Under the pieces are notes generated by a model that was not told where the DNA came from, did no database searches, and saw only the letters and a program-made list of their open reading frames with translations. A stretch of DNA of 24,785 nt from DASUBN01 sp036500225 (GTDB taxonomy: Bacteria > Pseudomonadota > Gammaproteobacteria > Natronospirales > REEB76): the NCBI GenBank assembly GCA_036500225.1, contig DASYCJ010000027.1:1-24785 (forward strand). Reading direction: 5' to 3'. Shown piece by piece: positions 7,205 through 15,376 of this stretch (position 1 is the first letter of the stretch; each line of letters begins with the position of its first letter). The position numbers were made by a program, and so were the translations under genes.

Positions 7205-8158
7205 TCAGCCCGGCGGTGGTGGGACGGGGCGTTTCTTCGTCCCTGATAGCTCCGCATCGGTCTGTTCGATGTTGAGTGGGGCAAAGTGATCGAAGAAACC
7301 CCAGCTACCGTATTGCGGCTTCAAGGTCGCCAACACTGCGTCCGTGAGTATCTGGCCGGATTTGCCGGCGGCGCGCGCATCTCCTATCGCCTTGCGCAGG
7401 GCCACCATGTAATCCCGGAATGCGCCCACATCCGCGGCCTTGCCCAGCTCGCCATGGCCCGGTACGAAAGTGGCGTCCGGATAGTCGTTCAGGAAACTCT
7501 CGTTGGTGGCGATCTGCTGCGGGGTATCCGCGTCGATCAGGTTCGGCAGATCGTGGTTCCAGAAGAGATCGCCGGTGAACACCACCTTGGCGTCCGGCAC
7601 AAGCACCGCGGAATCGCCACCGGTGTGCCCCTCCACCACTTGCACGATCACTTTGCGGTCACCCAACCACAGGGTCACGCCGTCTTTATAGGTGATAGTG
7701 GGCAGGGTGAGCGCAGCCACCAGTGCCTTGTCATCGGGCTTGGGGTCCGCGCCGAAGAACTTCAGGTTCTCGGTGCGCTCCCAGGCGCGCACGTTGTCCT
7801 GGGCCAGGATCACGGCGCCGGCTTTCTGGAAGATGCCGTTACCCATCACATGATCCAGGTGATAGTGGGTATTGATGACGTAGCGTATGGGCAGAGGTGT
7901 GGTCTTGCGGATGGTATCCAGCAAGGCTTGGGCTGCTTCCAGGGTCTGGAAGGTATCGATGACCGCCACGCCGTCGCTGCCGACCACGAAACCGGTGTTG
8001 CCGCCCGCATGGCTGCCGGGTGCGGAGATGGCAGCCCATACGCCAGGTCCAAGCTCATGCAGCGTGAAATAGGGCTTGGGTGTATCGGAGGCCAGAAGGC
8101 CCGGAACCCAGGCAAGGCACAGGCCCGCAAGCAATGTGGATAGGACTCTTCGCAGCAT
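7205..8158 (-). CDS. Secreted metallo-beta-lactamase-fold hydrolase
   Basis: This 317-residue precursor has a signal peptide cleaved after about LLA at residue 23. All expected metal ligands of the fold are visible: THYHLDH (the HxHxDH motif), the His of EGHTGG, the Asp of FTGDLFW and the His of PGHGE. This points to an active periplasmic zinc hydrolase. True class B3 lactamases, SoxH-like proteins and thioesterase-like enzymes share these motifs, so antibiotic hydrolysis is possible but not implied. The start at 8158 is set by GGGGGAG seven bases upstream and by the signal peptide; the frame is open to 8332. It heads a two-gene operon with the cyclodeaminase-family gene and diverges from the gene at 8282. 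Confidence 0.88.
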   Translation of the reverse strand: MLRRVLSTLLAGLCLAWVPGLLASDTPKPYFTLHELGPGVWAAISAPGSHAGGNTGFVVGSDGVAVIDTFQTLEAAQALLDTIRKTTPLPIRYVINTHYHLDHVMGNGIFQKAGAVILAQDNVRAWERTENLKFFGADPKPDDKALVAALTLPTITYKDGVTLWLGDRKVIVQVVEGHTGGDSAVLVPDAKVVFTGDLFWNHDLPNLIDADTPQQIATNESFLNDYPDATFVPGHGELGKAADVGAFRDYMVALRKAIGDARAAGKSGQILTDAVLATLKPQYGSWGFFDHFAPLNIEQTDAELSGTKKRPVPPPPG

Positions 8159-8281
8159 GGCCGCACTCCCCCATGAGGACGCCATGGATTCTAACGCCGG
8201 GTCGGTGCCAAGATGGGCCGTCGCTGCGCAACCTTTTCGCACCGCCAGGCATCTGAAGTTCAGGGATAACTGGGAGTCCGT

Positions 8282-10033
8282 ATGCACCGCAGCATCTTGT
8301 TTTGCCTGCTCCTTGTCATGGGTGTCGCCCATGCCGATGTCCCCTCGGACAAGCTCCTGGGCCTATGGGGCAGCGAACGGGTCTTCGGCCCCTCGGTGAG
8401 TGGCACCCTGACTCTGGATGGCCGCAGCGGGGACTGGCAAGCGAGCGTCGCCGGCTATAGCGCTGCCGTACAGCATGACAAGAGCGGTATCTCCTTCACG
8501 CTGCCCGGCACTCAAGGCAGCTTCCACGGCAGCTTGAGTAGCGACGGCAAGCACATTGAAGGCTTCTGGATCCAGCCCGCCGGTGCCGCCCTGCAGACTC
8601 CCTATGCCACGCCTCTCACACTTGCCATCACCGAGGATAAGGTCTGGCAAGGACAAGTACGGCCGCTCACGGATCGGGTCTCCCTGTATCTGGTGGTGAG
8701 CCGTGCTGACGACGGCGGCCTCAAAGGCTTTATCCGCAACCCAGAATTCAACTTCGGCATGCGTCGGGCCTACAAGATCACCGTGGATGGCGACAAGGTG
8801 ACTCTCGACGACACCCAGCGCCAGCACGATCAGTTGCGTGGCAGCTATGATCCGGAACAGGACGTGCTCAGTATCGACTTGCAGGGCATCGCCAGTTTCG
8901 ACTTCACACGCCGTGACCGGGACCAGGCCTTGGGCTTCTATCCCCGGACTCCGGCAGCCCCCTATACCTACCGCGTGCCGGTGCAAGAAGATGACGGCTG
9001 GAAGACCGGCGATCTGCAAACTGCCGGCCTCGATCCCAAACCCCTAGCAGCGCTGGTGCAGCAGGTGTTGGACACCCAGACCGACTGGTACACCACGCCC
9101 TACATCCAGAGCATCCTGGTGGCCCGCCACGGCAGGCTGGCGATGGAGGAGTACTTCTACGGCTTCGACCGCGAGCGCACCCACGACAGCCGGTCCTCCG
9201 GGAAGACCTTGACCGGCACCCTGGTGGGAATGGTCCTGGATCACGGCGCCAAGTTCGGCGTGGACACGCCGGTGCTGTCCCTGCTGCCGGAATACCATGA
9301 CCTCGCCAACCCGGATCCGCGCAAGCGGAAGATCACGGTACAAGACCTGCTGAGCATGGATTCAGGACTCGCCTGCGACGACAACGACGACGCCTCGCCC
9401 GGCAACGAAGACACCATGCAGGGCCAGGATAAGCAACCGGACTGGTACAAGTACATCCTGGAAGTACCGATGATGGACGATCCAGGCGACAAGAAAGCCG
9501 TGTATTGCACCGCCGGCATCAACTTGCTGGGCGCGGTACTGCGCGACACCACCCATCGCCAACTGATGGACCTGTTCCAGCAGTACTATGCAGGACCGCT
9601 GCAGATCCGTGACTACCACATGAACCTGGCGCCCGACGGCGACGCCTACATGGGTGGCGGCATCTATCTGAAGCCCAGGGACATGCTGAAGCTCGGCCAG
9701 CTATATCTCGACGGCGGCATCTGGAACGGCAACCGGGTCTTGAGCAAGGCTTGGGTGGACGCGGCGACCGCGCAGCATTCCTATTTCCCCGCCAGCGATT
9801 ACGCGCCGGGCCACGGTTACGGTTACACCTGGCATCTGTTCGAAGCCAAGGTGGGGAACAAGACTTACAAGGAATACATGGCCCAAGGCAACGGCGGACA
9901 GCTGGTGATGGTGGTGCCGGACCTGGACCTGGCGGTGGTCGTCACTGCGGGCAACTACGGCAACTTCCCCACCTGGCGCAAGTTCTTCGAGGAGCTGATG
10001 CCCCAGTATCTGATCCCTGCCGCCGGCGGCTGA
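8282..10033 (+). CDS. Secreted serine hydrolase of the beta-lactamase/transpeptidase-like fold
   Basis: This 583-residue protein has a signal peptide (cut after about AHA, residue 18). A beta-rich N-terminal region of roughly 230 residues is followed by a class C beta-lactamase-like domain from about 245 to the end. The nucleophile motif S-x-x-K is Ser305-Ser-Gly-Lys308. The second motif reads Tyr408-Cys-Thr instead of the usual Tyr-Ser-Asn. A QGNGGQ segment stands where the KTG/HxG motif is expected. Such proteins act as esterases, D-amino-acid peptidases or penicillin-binding proteins more often than as lactamases. GGGAG lies five bases before the ATG. The gene diverges from the metallo-beta-lactamase-fold operon across a 123-bp gap. 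Confidence 0.86.
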   Translation: MHRSILFCLLLVMGVAHADVPSDKLLGLWGSERVFGPSVSGTLTLDGRSGDWQASVAGYSAAVQHDKSGISFTLPGTQGSFHGSLSSDGKHIEGFWIQPAGAALQTPYATPLTLAITEDKVWQGQVRPLTDRVSLYLVVSRADDGGLKGFIRNPEFNFGMRRAYKITVDGDKVTLDDTQRQHDQLRGSYDPEQDVLSIDLQGIASFDFTRRDRDQALGFYPRTPAAPYTYRVPVQEDDGWKTGDLQTAGLDPKPLAALVQQVLDTQTDWYTTPYIQSILVARHGRLAMEEYFYGFDRERTHDSRSSGKTLTGTLVGMVLDHGAKFGVDTPVLSLLPEYHDLANPDPRKRKITVQDLLSMDSGLACDDNDDASPGNEDTMQGQDKQPDWYKYILEVPMMDDPGDKKAVYCTAGINLLGAVLRDTTHRQLMDLFQQYYAGPLQIRDYHMNLAPDGDAYMGGGIYLKPRDMLKLGQLYLDGGIWNGNRVLSKAWVDAATAQHSYFPASDYAPGHGYGYTWHLFEAKVGNKTYKEYMAQGNGGQLVMVVPDLDLAVVVTAGNYGNFPTWRKFFEELMPQYLIPAAGG

Positions 10034-10038
10034 ATAAA

Positions 10039-10072
10039 ACGGGACGCCGTCCCAGAGGTACCGGCGTCCCGT
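10039..10072 (-). terminator. Intrinsic terminator of the GGDEF-like gene
   Basis: ACGGGACGCCG (10039-10049) and CGGCGTCCCGT (10062-10072) form an 11-bp perfect stem with a 12-base loop. Read on the minus strand the stem is followed by TTTTATT, so it stops transcription of the gene ending at 10103. On the plus strand there is no T-run, although the stem may also protect the 3' end of the hydrolase mRNA. Confidence 0.75.
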
Positions 10073-10102
10073 CGCAGCATCCTTGCCGCCCTCCAATCGA
10101 GA

Positions 10103-11305
10103 TCAGTGCACGGGGGCATCGTATTCTTTGTAATGCAGCAAGCGCAGGTCGGTGGCATCCCGGGCGGCTTTCACCGGCGGCAGATCTTGTTTCGGCTTGG
10201 CCGTCGCCTGCAGTTCTTCCATGTGGTGCAAGCGCGCCCGTTCGAGGGCGCGGCCCACGGTCTCCATGAGCTCGTCCACACTCTCACCACTGTGGTATTC
10301 CACCACGCCGATAGTGAGGGTCAGATCCAGGGCCCCTGCCATGGTGCGGATGGATTGCAACTCGATGGCCGAGTGCAGCTGTCTCGCGCAGGCCAAGCCG
10401 CCCTTCAGATTGGCGCGGGGCAGGATGATGCCGTACAGGCCGTCGCCTACCTTGCCCAGAGGATGGTAGCTGCCGTCTTCCGCGTCCGTGAGGCCGAGTT
10501 TGCCCAGTACCTTGCTGGCCCGCTCCACCACTTCGCGCAAAAACTGCTTCACTACCGTATCCGCGTGCTGCTTCTGCAGCGCCGCGAAATGATCTATCTC
10601 CATAAGACCGATGCTGAAGGCCACGCCGCTAGCATCGGCAGTCTCCTTGGCGCGCTTCAGTTCTTGCTTGAAGAACGGGTACTTGAGGGCGATGGTGTCC
10701 AGGTCCTGCATGGTGATGGCATGGATACGGGTCTTGGCCTCTTCCAGCTCGTCTGCCTGGCGCGCGGCCACGTCCCGTAATTCATCCTTCTCGTGATGCG
10801 AGTGCCGGTAGTCGCGAGCGCGGATGTCCATGAAGCCGTTCAGTACCACCGATACCAGCAACACATATAGGGCGTCCGCGTGCCGTGGCGCGGAGGCATC
10901 TAACAGCACTCCGCTGAAGGCATTCAGGTAGACGCCCATGTACAGCACCGAGAGGGCCAGTACTTGCCGCGGCGTCAGCCGGTTGAGCCCGATGGCTATC
11001 CAGATGAGCGACATCAGCACCACCTGCGGCTCGGCCGCAGGCGCCAGCAAGGCATACAAGCCGCCGCAGACACCGATGCCGAGCAAGCCCTGAGTGAAGC
11101 TCGCGCCCGCATCGCCGATGCGCTTCTCGAAACCGGTGAGCAGTTCCAGCGCCACCAGTACAGAGGCGAGGCCCGCCGCCAGCGCCAGGCGCGCCGCCAA
11201 TTCCATGCCGATGGAAGGCTGGAAGATGGGCAGCATGGCCGGCACCAGGCAGGCCGCGTATGCACCGAAGCCGCAGAGATATCCCTTCAGATCACGGTTC
11301 AGCAT
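10103..11305 (-). CDS. Membrane-anchored protein with a degenerate GGDEF domain
   Basis: This is a 400-residue protein. The first 165 residues contain about five or six hydrophobic segments. A charged, probably coiled-coil linker covers about 165-205, and a GGDEF-like domain follows from about 205 to 375. The signature is altered: GKVGDGLYGIILP carries Val-Gly-Asp-Gly-Leu (286-290) in place of Gly-Gly-Asp-Glu-Phe. The metal-site segment reads MEIDHF instead of the common DIDHF. Loss of the signature Glu predicts little or no diguanylate cyclase activity, so a GTP- or c-di-GMP-sensing or scaffold role is more likely. No EAL domain or clear RxxD inhibitory site was recognised. GGGGAG lies eight bases before the ATG. 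It is transcribed alone and ends at its own terminator. Confidence 0.82.
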   Translation of the reverse strand: MLNRDLKGYLCGFGAYAACLVPAMLPIFQPSIGMELAARLALAAGLASVLVALELLTGFEKRIGDAGASFTQGLLGIGVCGGLYALLAPAAEPQVVLMSLIWIAIGLNRLTPRQVLALSVLYMGVYLNAFSGVLLDASAPRHADALYVLLVSVVLNGFMDIRARDYRHSHHEKDELRDVAARQADELEEAKTRIHAITMQDLDTIALKYPFFKQELKRAKETADASGVAFSIGLMEIDHFAALQKQHADTVVKQFLREVVERASKVLGKLGLTDAEDGSYHPLGKVGDGLYGIILPRANLKGGLACARQLHSAIELQSIRTMAGALDLTLTIGVVEYHSGESVDELMETVGRALERARLHHMEELQATAKPKQDLPPVKAARDATDLRLLHYKEYDAPVH

Positions 11306-11758
11306 TTTGATTCTCCCCTCGGATCAATTCCGAGTGGAGCCACAGTGCGCCGCCAGACCGAGGCGGACTATCGGCATACGACTGAAATACGCCTCAGCAT
11401 CTCCCTGAGAAGCTCGGGCGTCCTGATGCATGGGAGAAGAGGGGCCGCGTGCTGTCTGGCTCCTGTGCTTCCGACCCTGAGGGTTTGAAGGCGAAATCAA
11501 CGCTTCGCCTGCGAAAACCCACCGCTCCCTGAGCCTCGACTAAGGGGTTCCCTGAGGAGCCTGTAGGCAGTGGCTTACAAGAAGCTCTTCCACTTTCCAT
11601 AACTCCAATCCATGTCGCATGGCGCACAGACATACCCCTAGCCTATACCGCGCTTGTCCCGGGGTCCGATTCAGCACAAGTCCGATGGGTCGCGCCCGGC
11701 CATGCTGGTGAAATACGTCCCATACAAATGCGCAGGATTTGCGCGAGGGAGATGGGTC
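11306..11758. other. 453-bp intergenic region with several hairpins
   Basis: The region separates two divergent genes and no convincing gene was found in it. The best structure is at 11481-11520: an AGGCGAA/TTCGCCT stem (11489-11495 with 11504-11510) enclosed by GGGTTT/AAACCC. A GCTCC/GGAGC stem spans 11524-11560. CTCAG/CTGAG pair near 11392-11408. TCCCTGAG occurs three times, near 11402, 11527 and 11549. A 79-codon minus-strand frame (11394-11633) has no usable ribosome site. The region may carry promoters for both genes and possibly a structured RNA or degenerate repeat. No known RNA family was recognised. Confidence 0.45.
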
Positions 11759-13192
11759 ATGAAGAAGCAAGCAGGGATAGTCGGCGTCACCGTTCTGTTG
11801 ATGAGCCTGTTGCTGCAGGGTTGCGGCAGCAGCAGCGCAGCGGATGGCCAGGGCGTGAGCCCGGATGTCACGGTCTCCACCTCCACCGGCAGCGATGCTG
11901 CCCCCACCCTCACCTTCACCGGCTTCGCCGTGGTGCAGGTGGACGGCGCCTTGAGCGGCAAGGTGGTGGCCTTCTTCAGCGAGGACATGGACGCCTCGAG
12001 CATCAACACCCAGACCTTCAAGGTCGCCGGGCCGGACTCGAAGCCGATCCCCGGCAGCGTGCTCTATATCGGCGTCACCGGTGTATTCACGCCCAGCGTG
12101 CGTTTCGCGGCCGATACCACCTATACCGCGACTCTCACCACCGGTGTGCATAGCCTCTCAGGGGTGCCGCTGGCCAAGGCCCATATCTGGAGCTTCACCA
12201 CCCCCAGCCCCTCCCAGCTGACCGGTGTGCTCACCCGCATCGCCTCCACCTCACCGACGGCGGAGCAGACCGACGTACCGCTCGATGCCGGCGTGAACGT
12301 GAGCTTCCGCCAGCTCATGGATCCCACCACCATCAACGGCGATACCCTCACGCTGGTGGATGCCGACGGCGCCCGGGTGCAGGGTGCGGTGCACTACTCG
12401 GGGCTCACCGCGAGTTTCGTGCCGTCCCAGTCGTTGCGGCCCAACACCACCTATAAGGCCACCGTGGCTTCCGCCGCCAAGAGTCTTTCCGGCGTGTCCA
12501 TGGACAGCGATCACGCCTGGATCTTCACCACCGGCACCGACGGCGCGACGCTGCCGCCGCAGGTGGTGTCCACGTCCCCGTTGATCGGCGACACGGGCGT
12601 GAGCCTGGACAGCACCGTGGTGATGGATTTCAACGAGGCCATGGACGCCAACACTGTCAACACCGCCAATATCGTGGTGAGCAACGGCCAGGGCTGGCAG
12701 GTGGACGGCAGCATCGCTTATTCAGGCGACACCGCCGTGTTCACCCCGGCTGCGCCGCTCTCGCCTGCCACCACCTACACCGTGCGCATCGGCAACGGCG
12801 TGATCTCGGCCGGCGGCACGCCCCTGGCTGACGCTTACAGCTGGACCTTCACCACCGCCAACTTCGGCAGCAGCACGGCGCCGACCGTGGTGTTCACCAG
12901 CCCCTCGCTCTACCAGAACAACGTATGGTCCAACACCACCATCAGCATCGCCTTCAGCGCGGTGCTGGACCCGGCCACCCTGAACACCAGCACCGTGCTG
13001 GTGACGGACCAGGACGGCAACCCGGTCGCGGGCAGCGTGAGCTATCTCGGCAACGTGGCCATCTTCACTCCCGACGACCTGCTGGGGACGGGTACCCAGT
13101 ACACCGTGACCCTGACTTCGGGCATCGAAGGCGCCGATGGTGCGAGCCTCGAGGAGTACTCCTGGACCTTCACCACCGCGTGGCCCATGTGA
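11759..13192 (+). CDS. Lipoprotein with four tandem Ig-like (Big_5/SbsA-type) domains
   Basis: This 477-residue protein has a lipoprotein signal; the lipobox LLQGC puts the lipidated cysteine at residue 22. A short Ser/Thr/Gly linker is followed by four repeats of about 100-110 residues. Each has an F-x-E/A-x-MD or related segment followed by an N/T-x-N/T motif, then a GxVxYxG...FTP segment, an LxxxTxYTxT segment, and a closing WSFTT, WIFTT or WTFTT. This is the SbsA Ig-like fold used in surface and adhesion proteins. The protein is probably anchored in the outer membrane and exposed. GGGAG seven bases before the ATG at 11759 sets the start; the frame is open from 11654 but lacks a signal there. 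Ligand or partner is unknown. Confidence 0.88.
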   Translation: MKKQAGIVGVTVLLMSLLLQGCGSSSAADGQGVSPDVTVSTSTGSDAAPTLTFTGFAVVQVDGALSGKVVAFFSEDMDASSINTQTFKVAGPDSKPIPGSVLYIGVTGVFTPSVRFAADTTYTATLTTGVHSLSGVPLAKAHIWSFTTPSPSQLTGVLTRIASTSPTAEQTDVPLDAGVNVSFRQLMDPTTINGDTLTLVDADGARVQGAVHYSGLTASFVPSQSLRPNTTYKATVASAAKSLSGVSMDSDHAWIFTTGTDGATLPPQVVSTSPLIGDTGVSLDSTVVMDFNEAMDANTVNTANIVVSNGQGWQVDGSIAYSGDTAVFTPAAPLSPATTYTVRIGNGVISAGGTPLADAYSWTFTTANFGSSTAPTVVFTSPSLYQNNVWSNTTISIAFSAVLDPATLNTSTVLVTDQDGNPVAGSVSYLGNVAIFTPDDLLGTGTQYTVTLTSGIEGADGASLEEYSWTFTTAWPM

Positions 13193-13207
13193 CGGACTGA
13201 GACATCC

Positions 13208-13256
13208 GGGGCAAGGACGCCCCACCACGAGGGAGGCAGGATGCCTCCCTCGTGGT
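13208..13256 (+). terminator. Two tandem strong hairpins after the Ig-like lipoprotein gene
   Basis: GGGGC/GCCCC with a six-base loop (13208-13223) is followed directly by a 15-bp perfect stem (13224-13238 with 13242-13256) closed by a three-base GGA loop. There is no T-run on either side. The structure probably protects or ends the lipoprotein transcript without being a classical intrinsic terminator. Confidence 0.5.
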
Positions 13257-13289
13257 CTCCAGACCAGGCCGGATAGCAGGACCCCGGCG

Positions 13290-13351
13290 CTGATTCCCTC
13301 CGAGCCGGCCTATAATCCAGGGAGGCCGTCCGGCCGGAGTCCGCTCCGGCC
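13290..13351 (+). promoter_or_regulatory. Candidate promoter and leader hairpin of the DinB-fold gene
   Basis: A perfect TATAAT stands at 13311-13316. The -35 side is weak (CTGATT at about 13290, with a short spacer). Transcription would begin near 13323. The leader then holds GGCCGGAG/CTCCGGCC, an 8-bp perfect stem with a TCCG loop (13332-13351), ahead of the ribosome site at 13364. Confidence 0.45.
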
Positions 13352-13375
13352 AGCTCCCTTCCCAAGGTGATGGAC

Positions 13376-13888
13376 ATGAAGATCGCTGAAGTCATCGACG
13401 AACTCGGCATCCTGCCTTTCGTGCTCGAGGACGAGCTCAAGCGCCTCACAGATTCCGAGCTGCGTCAGCGGCAGAAGCAAGGCTATTTCTCGCTGATGGA
13501 ACAGGTGTGCCACCTCAGGGATATCGAGGTGGAGGGCTACACGCGGCGCCTGCAGCTCTTGCTGGCGGAAGACCATCCGAAGCTGCACGACCTGGACGGC
13601 ACGGCCCTGGCCAAGGTGCGGGACTACAACGCCCAGCCTTTCCTGCCGGCCCTCACCGCCTTCCAGGCCGCGCGCCACGCCAATCTGCTGCGGCTGGAGC
13701 GCATGCATGAGCGGGACTTGGCCCGCCGCGGTCACCTGGAGAAAGTCGGGGAGATCAGCATTGGCCGGCTTCTGGACCTGTGGGTGGCCCACGACCGGGA
13801 GCACATGAAAGAGATCGAGGACCTCCTGCAGGCCCTGCGCGAGCCCATCACCGCTCAGCCGCAACCGCCCCTGTCACTGCGTACCTAG
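13376..13888 (+). CDS. DinB-fold (DinB/YfiT-type) metal-binding protein
   Basis: This 170-residue all-helical protein has the metal-site pattern of the DinB/YfiT superfamily: His46 (QVCHLRD) with His139 and His143 (AHDREHM). The segment GRLLDLWVAHDREHMKEIEDLL is the usual last helix, split here by its ligands. Members include bacillithiol and mycothiol transferases and many DNA-damage-induced proteins of unknown role, and this member cannot be placed further. The start at 13376 is preferred because AAGG sits eight bases upstream. A GTG at 13367 and an ATG at 13370 are in frame but too close to that site. It appears to be a single-gene unit with its own promoter. Confidence 0.8.
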   Translation: MKIAEVIDELGILPFVLEDELKRLTDSELRQRQKQGYFSLMEQVCHLRDIEVEGYTRRLQLLLAEDHPKLHDLDGTALAKVRDYNAQPFLPALTAFQAARHANLLRLERMHERDLARRGHLEKVGEISIGRLLDLWVAHDREHMKEIEDLLQALREPITAQPQPPLSLRT

Positions 13889-13909
13889 ATCCCTACGCTT
13901 GCCGCAACC

Positions 13910-14443
13910 TTAGATTCGGGTGTCGTCGGCGATCCAGTTCATCTCCCAGGTCTTACCATCGTCGGCGGAGAAAGCCTGTTCGAAATGCGCGGTATCGGCG
14001 CTGGTACGCGTGATCACGAAACGCACCACGATGGGCTTGCCGCCGAAAGTCTCGTGGTCGTAGAACTCGCCGCGCCCATCCTTGAAGCCGCCCACCGTGG
14101 GCACGCCCAATCCACCGCCACGGCTGCTGGCCACGTTCAGGCTCCATTGGTGCGCGTCCGGATCGTAGAGGCGCCAGGACGCCAGTTCCATATGACCCGC
14201 CGGACCATCCACTTCCAACTCCACCATGTTGGCTTTGCCGCCCCAGACCTTGCGAATGACGCTGGTGCCGTCGTACTCGGCCCAGGTGTTGTTGCCACTC
14301 AGGGGATGCACCAGGCGTTTCACGTGGGTCTTCCAGGTGCCGAACTCGAAGTCGAAATCGTGGGCCCCATCCGGTGCCGCGGCGGACAATGCAGGCATCA
14401 CTGCCAGTCCCAGGCTCAACATCGCAAGGCTCAAGGTCTTCAT
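13910..14443 (-). CDS. Secreted protein of unknown function, lipocalin-like/DUF1579-like
   Basis: This 177-residue precursor has a signal peptide cleaved after about ALSAA (residue 22). The mature part is beta-rich, with conserved-looking HDFDFEFGTWK, EYDGTSVIRKVW, DPDAHQWSLN, GRGEFYDHETFGG and FEQAFSADDGKTWEMNWI segments. The closing KTWExNW motif and the repeated strand pattern resemble calycin-type DUF1579 proteins. The family name is a tentative match from memory of the pattern. AAGGG seven bases upstream supports the start. It is the last gene of the export operon, 15 bases after the DMT permease. No catalytic residues could be assigned, so a periplasmic binding role is possible. Confidence 0.65.
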   Translation of the reverse strand: MKTLSLAMLSLGLAVMPALSAAAPDGAHDFDFEFGTWKTHVKRLVHPLSGNNTWAEYDGTSVIRKVWGGKANMVELEVDGPAGHMELASWRLYDPDAHQWSLNVASSRGGGLGVPTVGGFKDGRGEFYDHETFGGKPIVVRFVITRTSADTAHFEQAFSADDGKTWEMNWIADDTRI

Positions 14444-14458
14444 GACATCACCCTTTGG

Positions 14459-15376
14459 TTAGTTGCAGGCTTCCGGTACCGGTTTACGGAACATGGACAG
14501 GTTGAGGTTCGGCAGGGTGGCCAGCACCACGCCCGCCACCGCCAGGGTGCCGCCCACCACCGTGAGCCAGGTGGGGACCTCCTCCAACCAGAACCAGGCG
14601 ATCAGGCAACCCATGAGCGGCTGCAGATACAGGAAACTCGCCACCCGGGAAGCGGGCGCCCGTTTCAAGGCATAGGACCAGCACACGAAGCCCACCACCG
14701 TGGGGAAGAGCGCGAGATACAGCACCGAGAGCAGCTGCGGCCAGGGTGCCGCCGCGAGCTTGGCCGGGATGTGCGTGGCGAGCGGTGAGAACAAGATCGT
14801 CGCCACGAACAGGCTCGCGGCCGTGAAGCCGATGGCATCGGTGCGCGCCAGCAGCGGCTTCTGCAACACGAAATAACTGGCGCTGCACAACACCGCCACG
14901 AACACCAGGAAGGCCATGGGCTCGAAGTGGATGCTGTGGCCACGGCCCACGGTCACCAAGAGCGTGCCGGCGAAGGCCACGCCCAGGCCGATGGCCGCCC
15001 GGGCACTGATGTGCTCCTTCAGGCGCAGCATGGCGAGCACTGCAGTCACGCTCGGCACCGTGGAGATGACCACCGCCGCCGCACCCGCTGAGAGGCGGGT
15101 CATGGAGTAGCCGAGGCTGAGTTGATAGAGGAAATGACCGAAGCAGGCCAGCAACGCCAGGAGTGCCCAGTCCTGCTTAGGCGGCAGGTTGACCTTGCCC
15201 ATGGCCACCGGGATCATCAGCACCACGGTGGCGATGGCGAAACGCATGAAGGCGATCTCGCCCGGCGTGAACACCTGCAGGCCATACGAGATGGCTGCAT
15301 AAGACGATGACCACAGCACCAGGGTGAGCCCGGCAGCCCAATAGGCCAGCGTGGTCTGGGACTTAGGCAGGTTCAT
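14459..15376 (-). CDS. EamA/DMT-family inner-membrane permease
   Basis: This 305-residue protein has about ten hydrophobic helices in two EamA halves, with the typical LVLWSSSYAAI opening and a second-half WSYALKRAPASRVASFLYLQP segment. Such proteins usually export amino acids or other metabolites. The ATG at 15376 lacks a Shine-Dalgarno, but it overlaps the stop of the 56-residue gene upstream in an ATGA, so translational coupling explains the start. The frame continues open to 15454, but that part overlaps the upstream small gene. It lies in the same operon as a LysE-type exporter and may share its regulator. Confidence 0.88.
   Translation of the reverse strand: MNLPKSQTTLAYWAAGLTLVLWSSSYAAISYGLQVFTPGEIAFMRFAIATVVLMIPVAMGKVNLPPKQDWALLALLACFGHFLYQLSLGYSMTRLSAGAAAVVISTVPSVTAVLAMLRLKEHISARAAIGLGVAFAGTLLVTVGRGHSIHFEPMAFLVFVAVLCSASYFVLQKPLLARTDAIGFTAASLFVATILFSPLATHIPAKLAAAPWPQLLSVLYLALFPTVVGFVCWSYALKRAPASRVASFLYLQPLMGCLIAWFWLEEVPTWLTVVGGTLAVAGVVLATLPNLNLSMFRKPVPEACN

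Noticed and set aside
7286..8143. 285-codon open frame on the plus strand
   Set aside because: It lies wholly opposite the metallo-beta-lactamase-fold gene, which shows all metal ligands.
11394..11633. 79-codon frame on the minus strand in the large gap
   Set aside because: There is no usable ribosome site, the composition is Arg/Ser-rich and hairpins run through it. It may only be a frame across a structured or repeated sequence.
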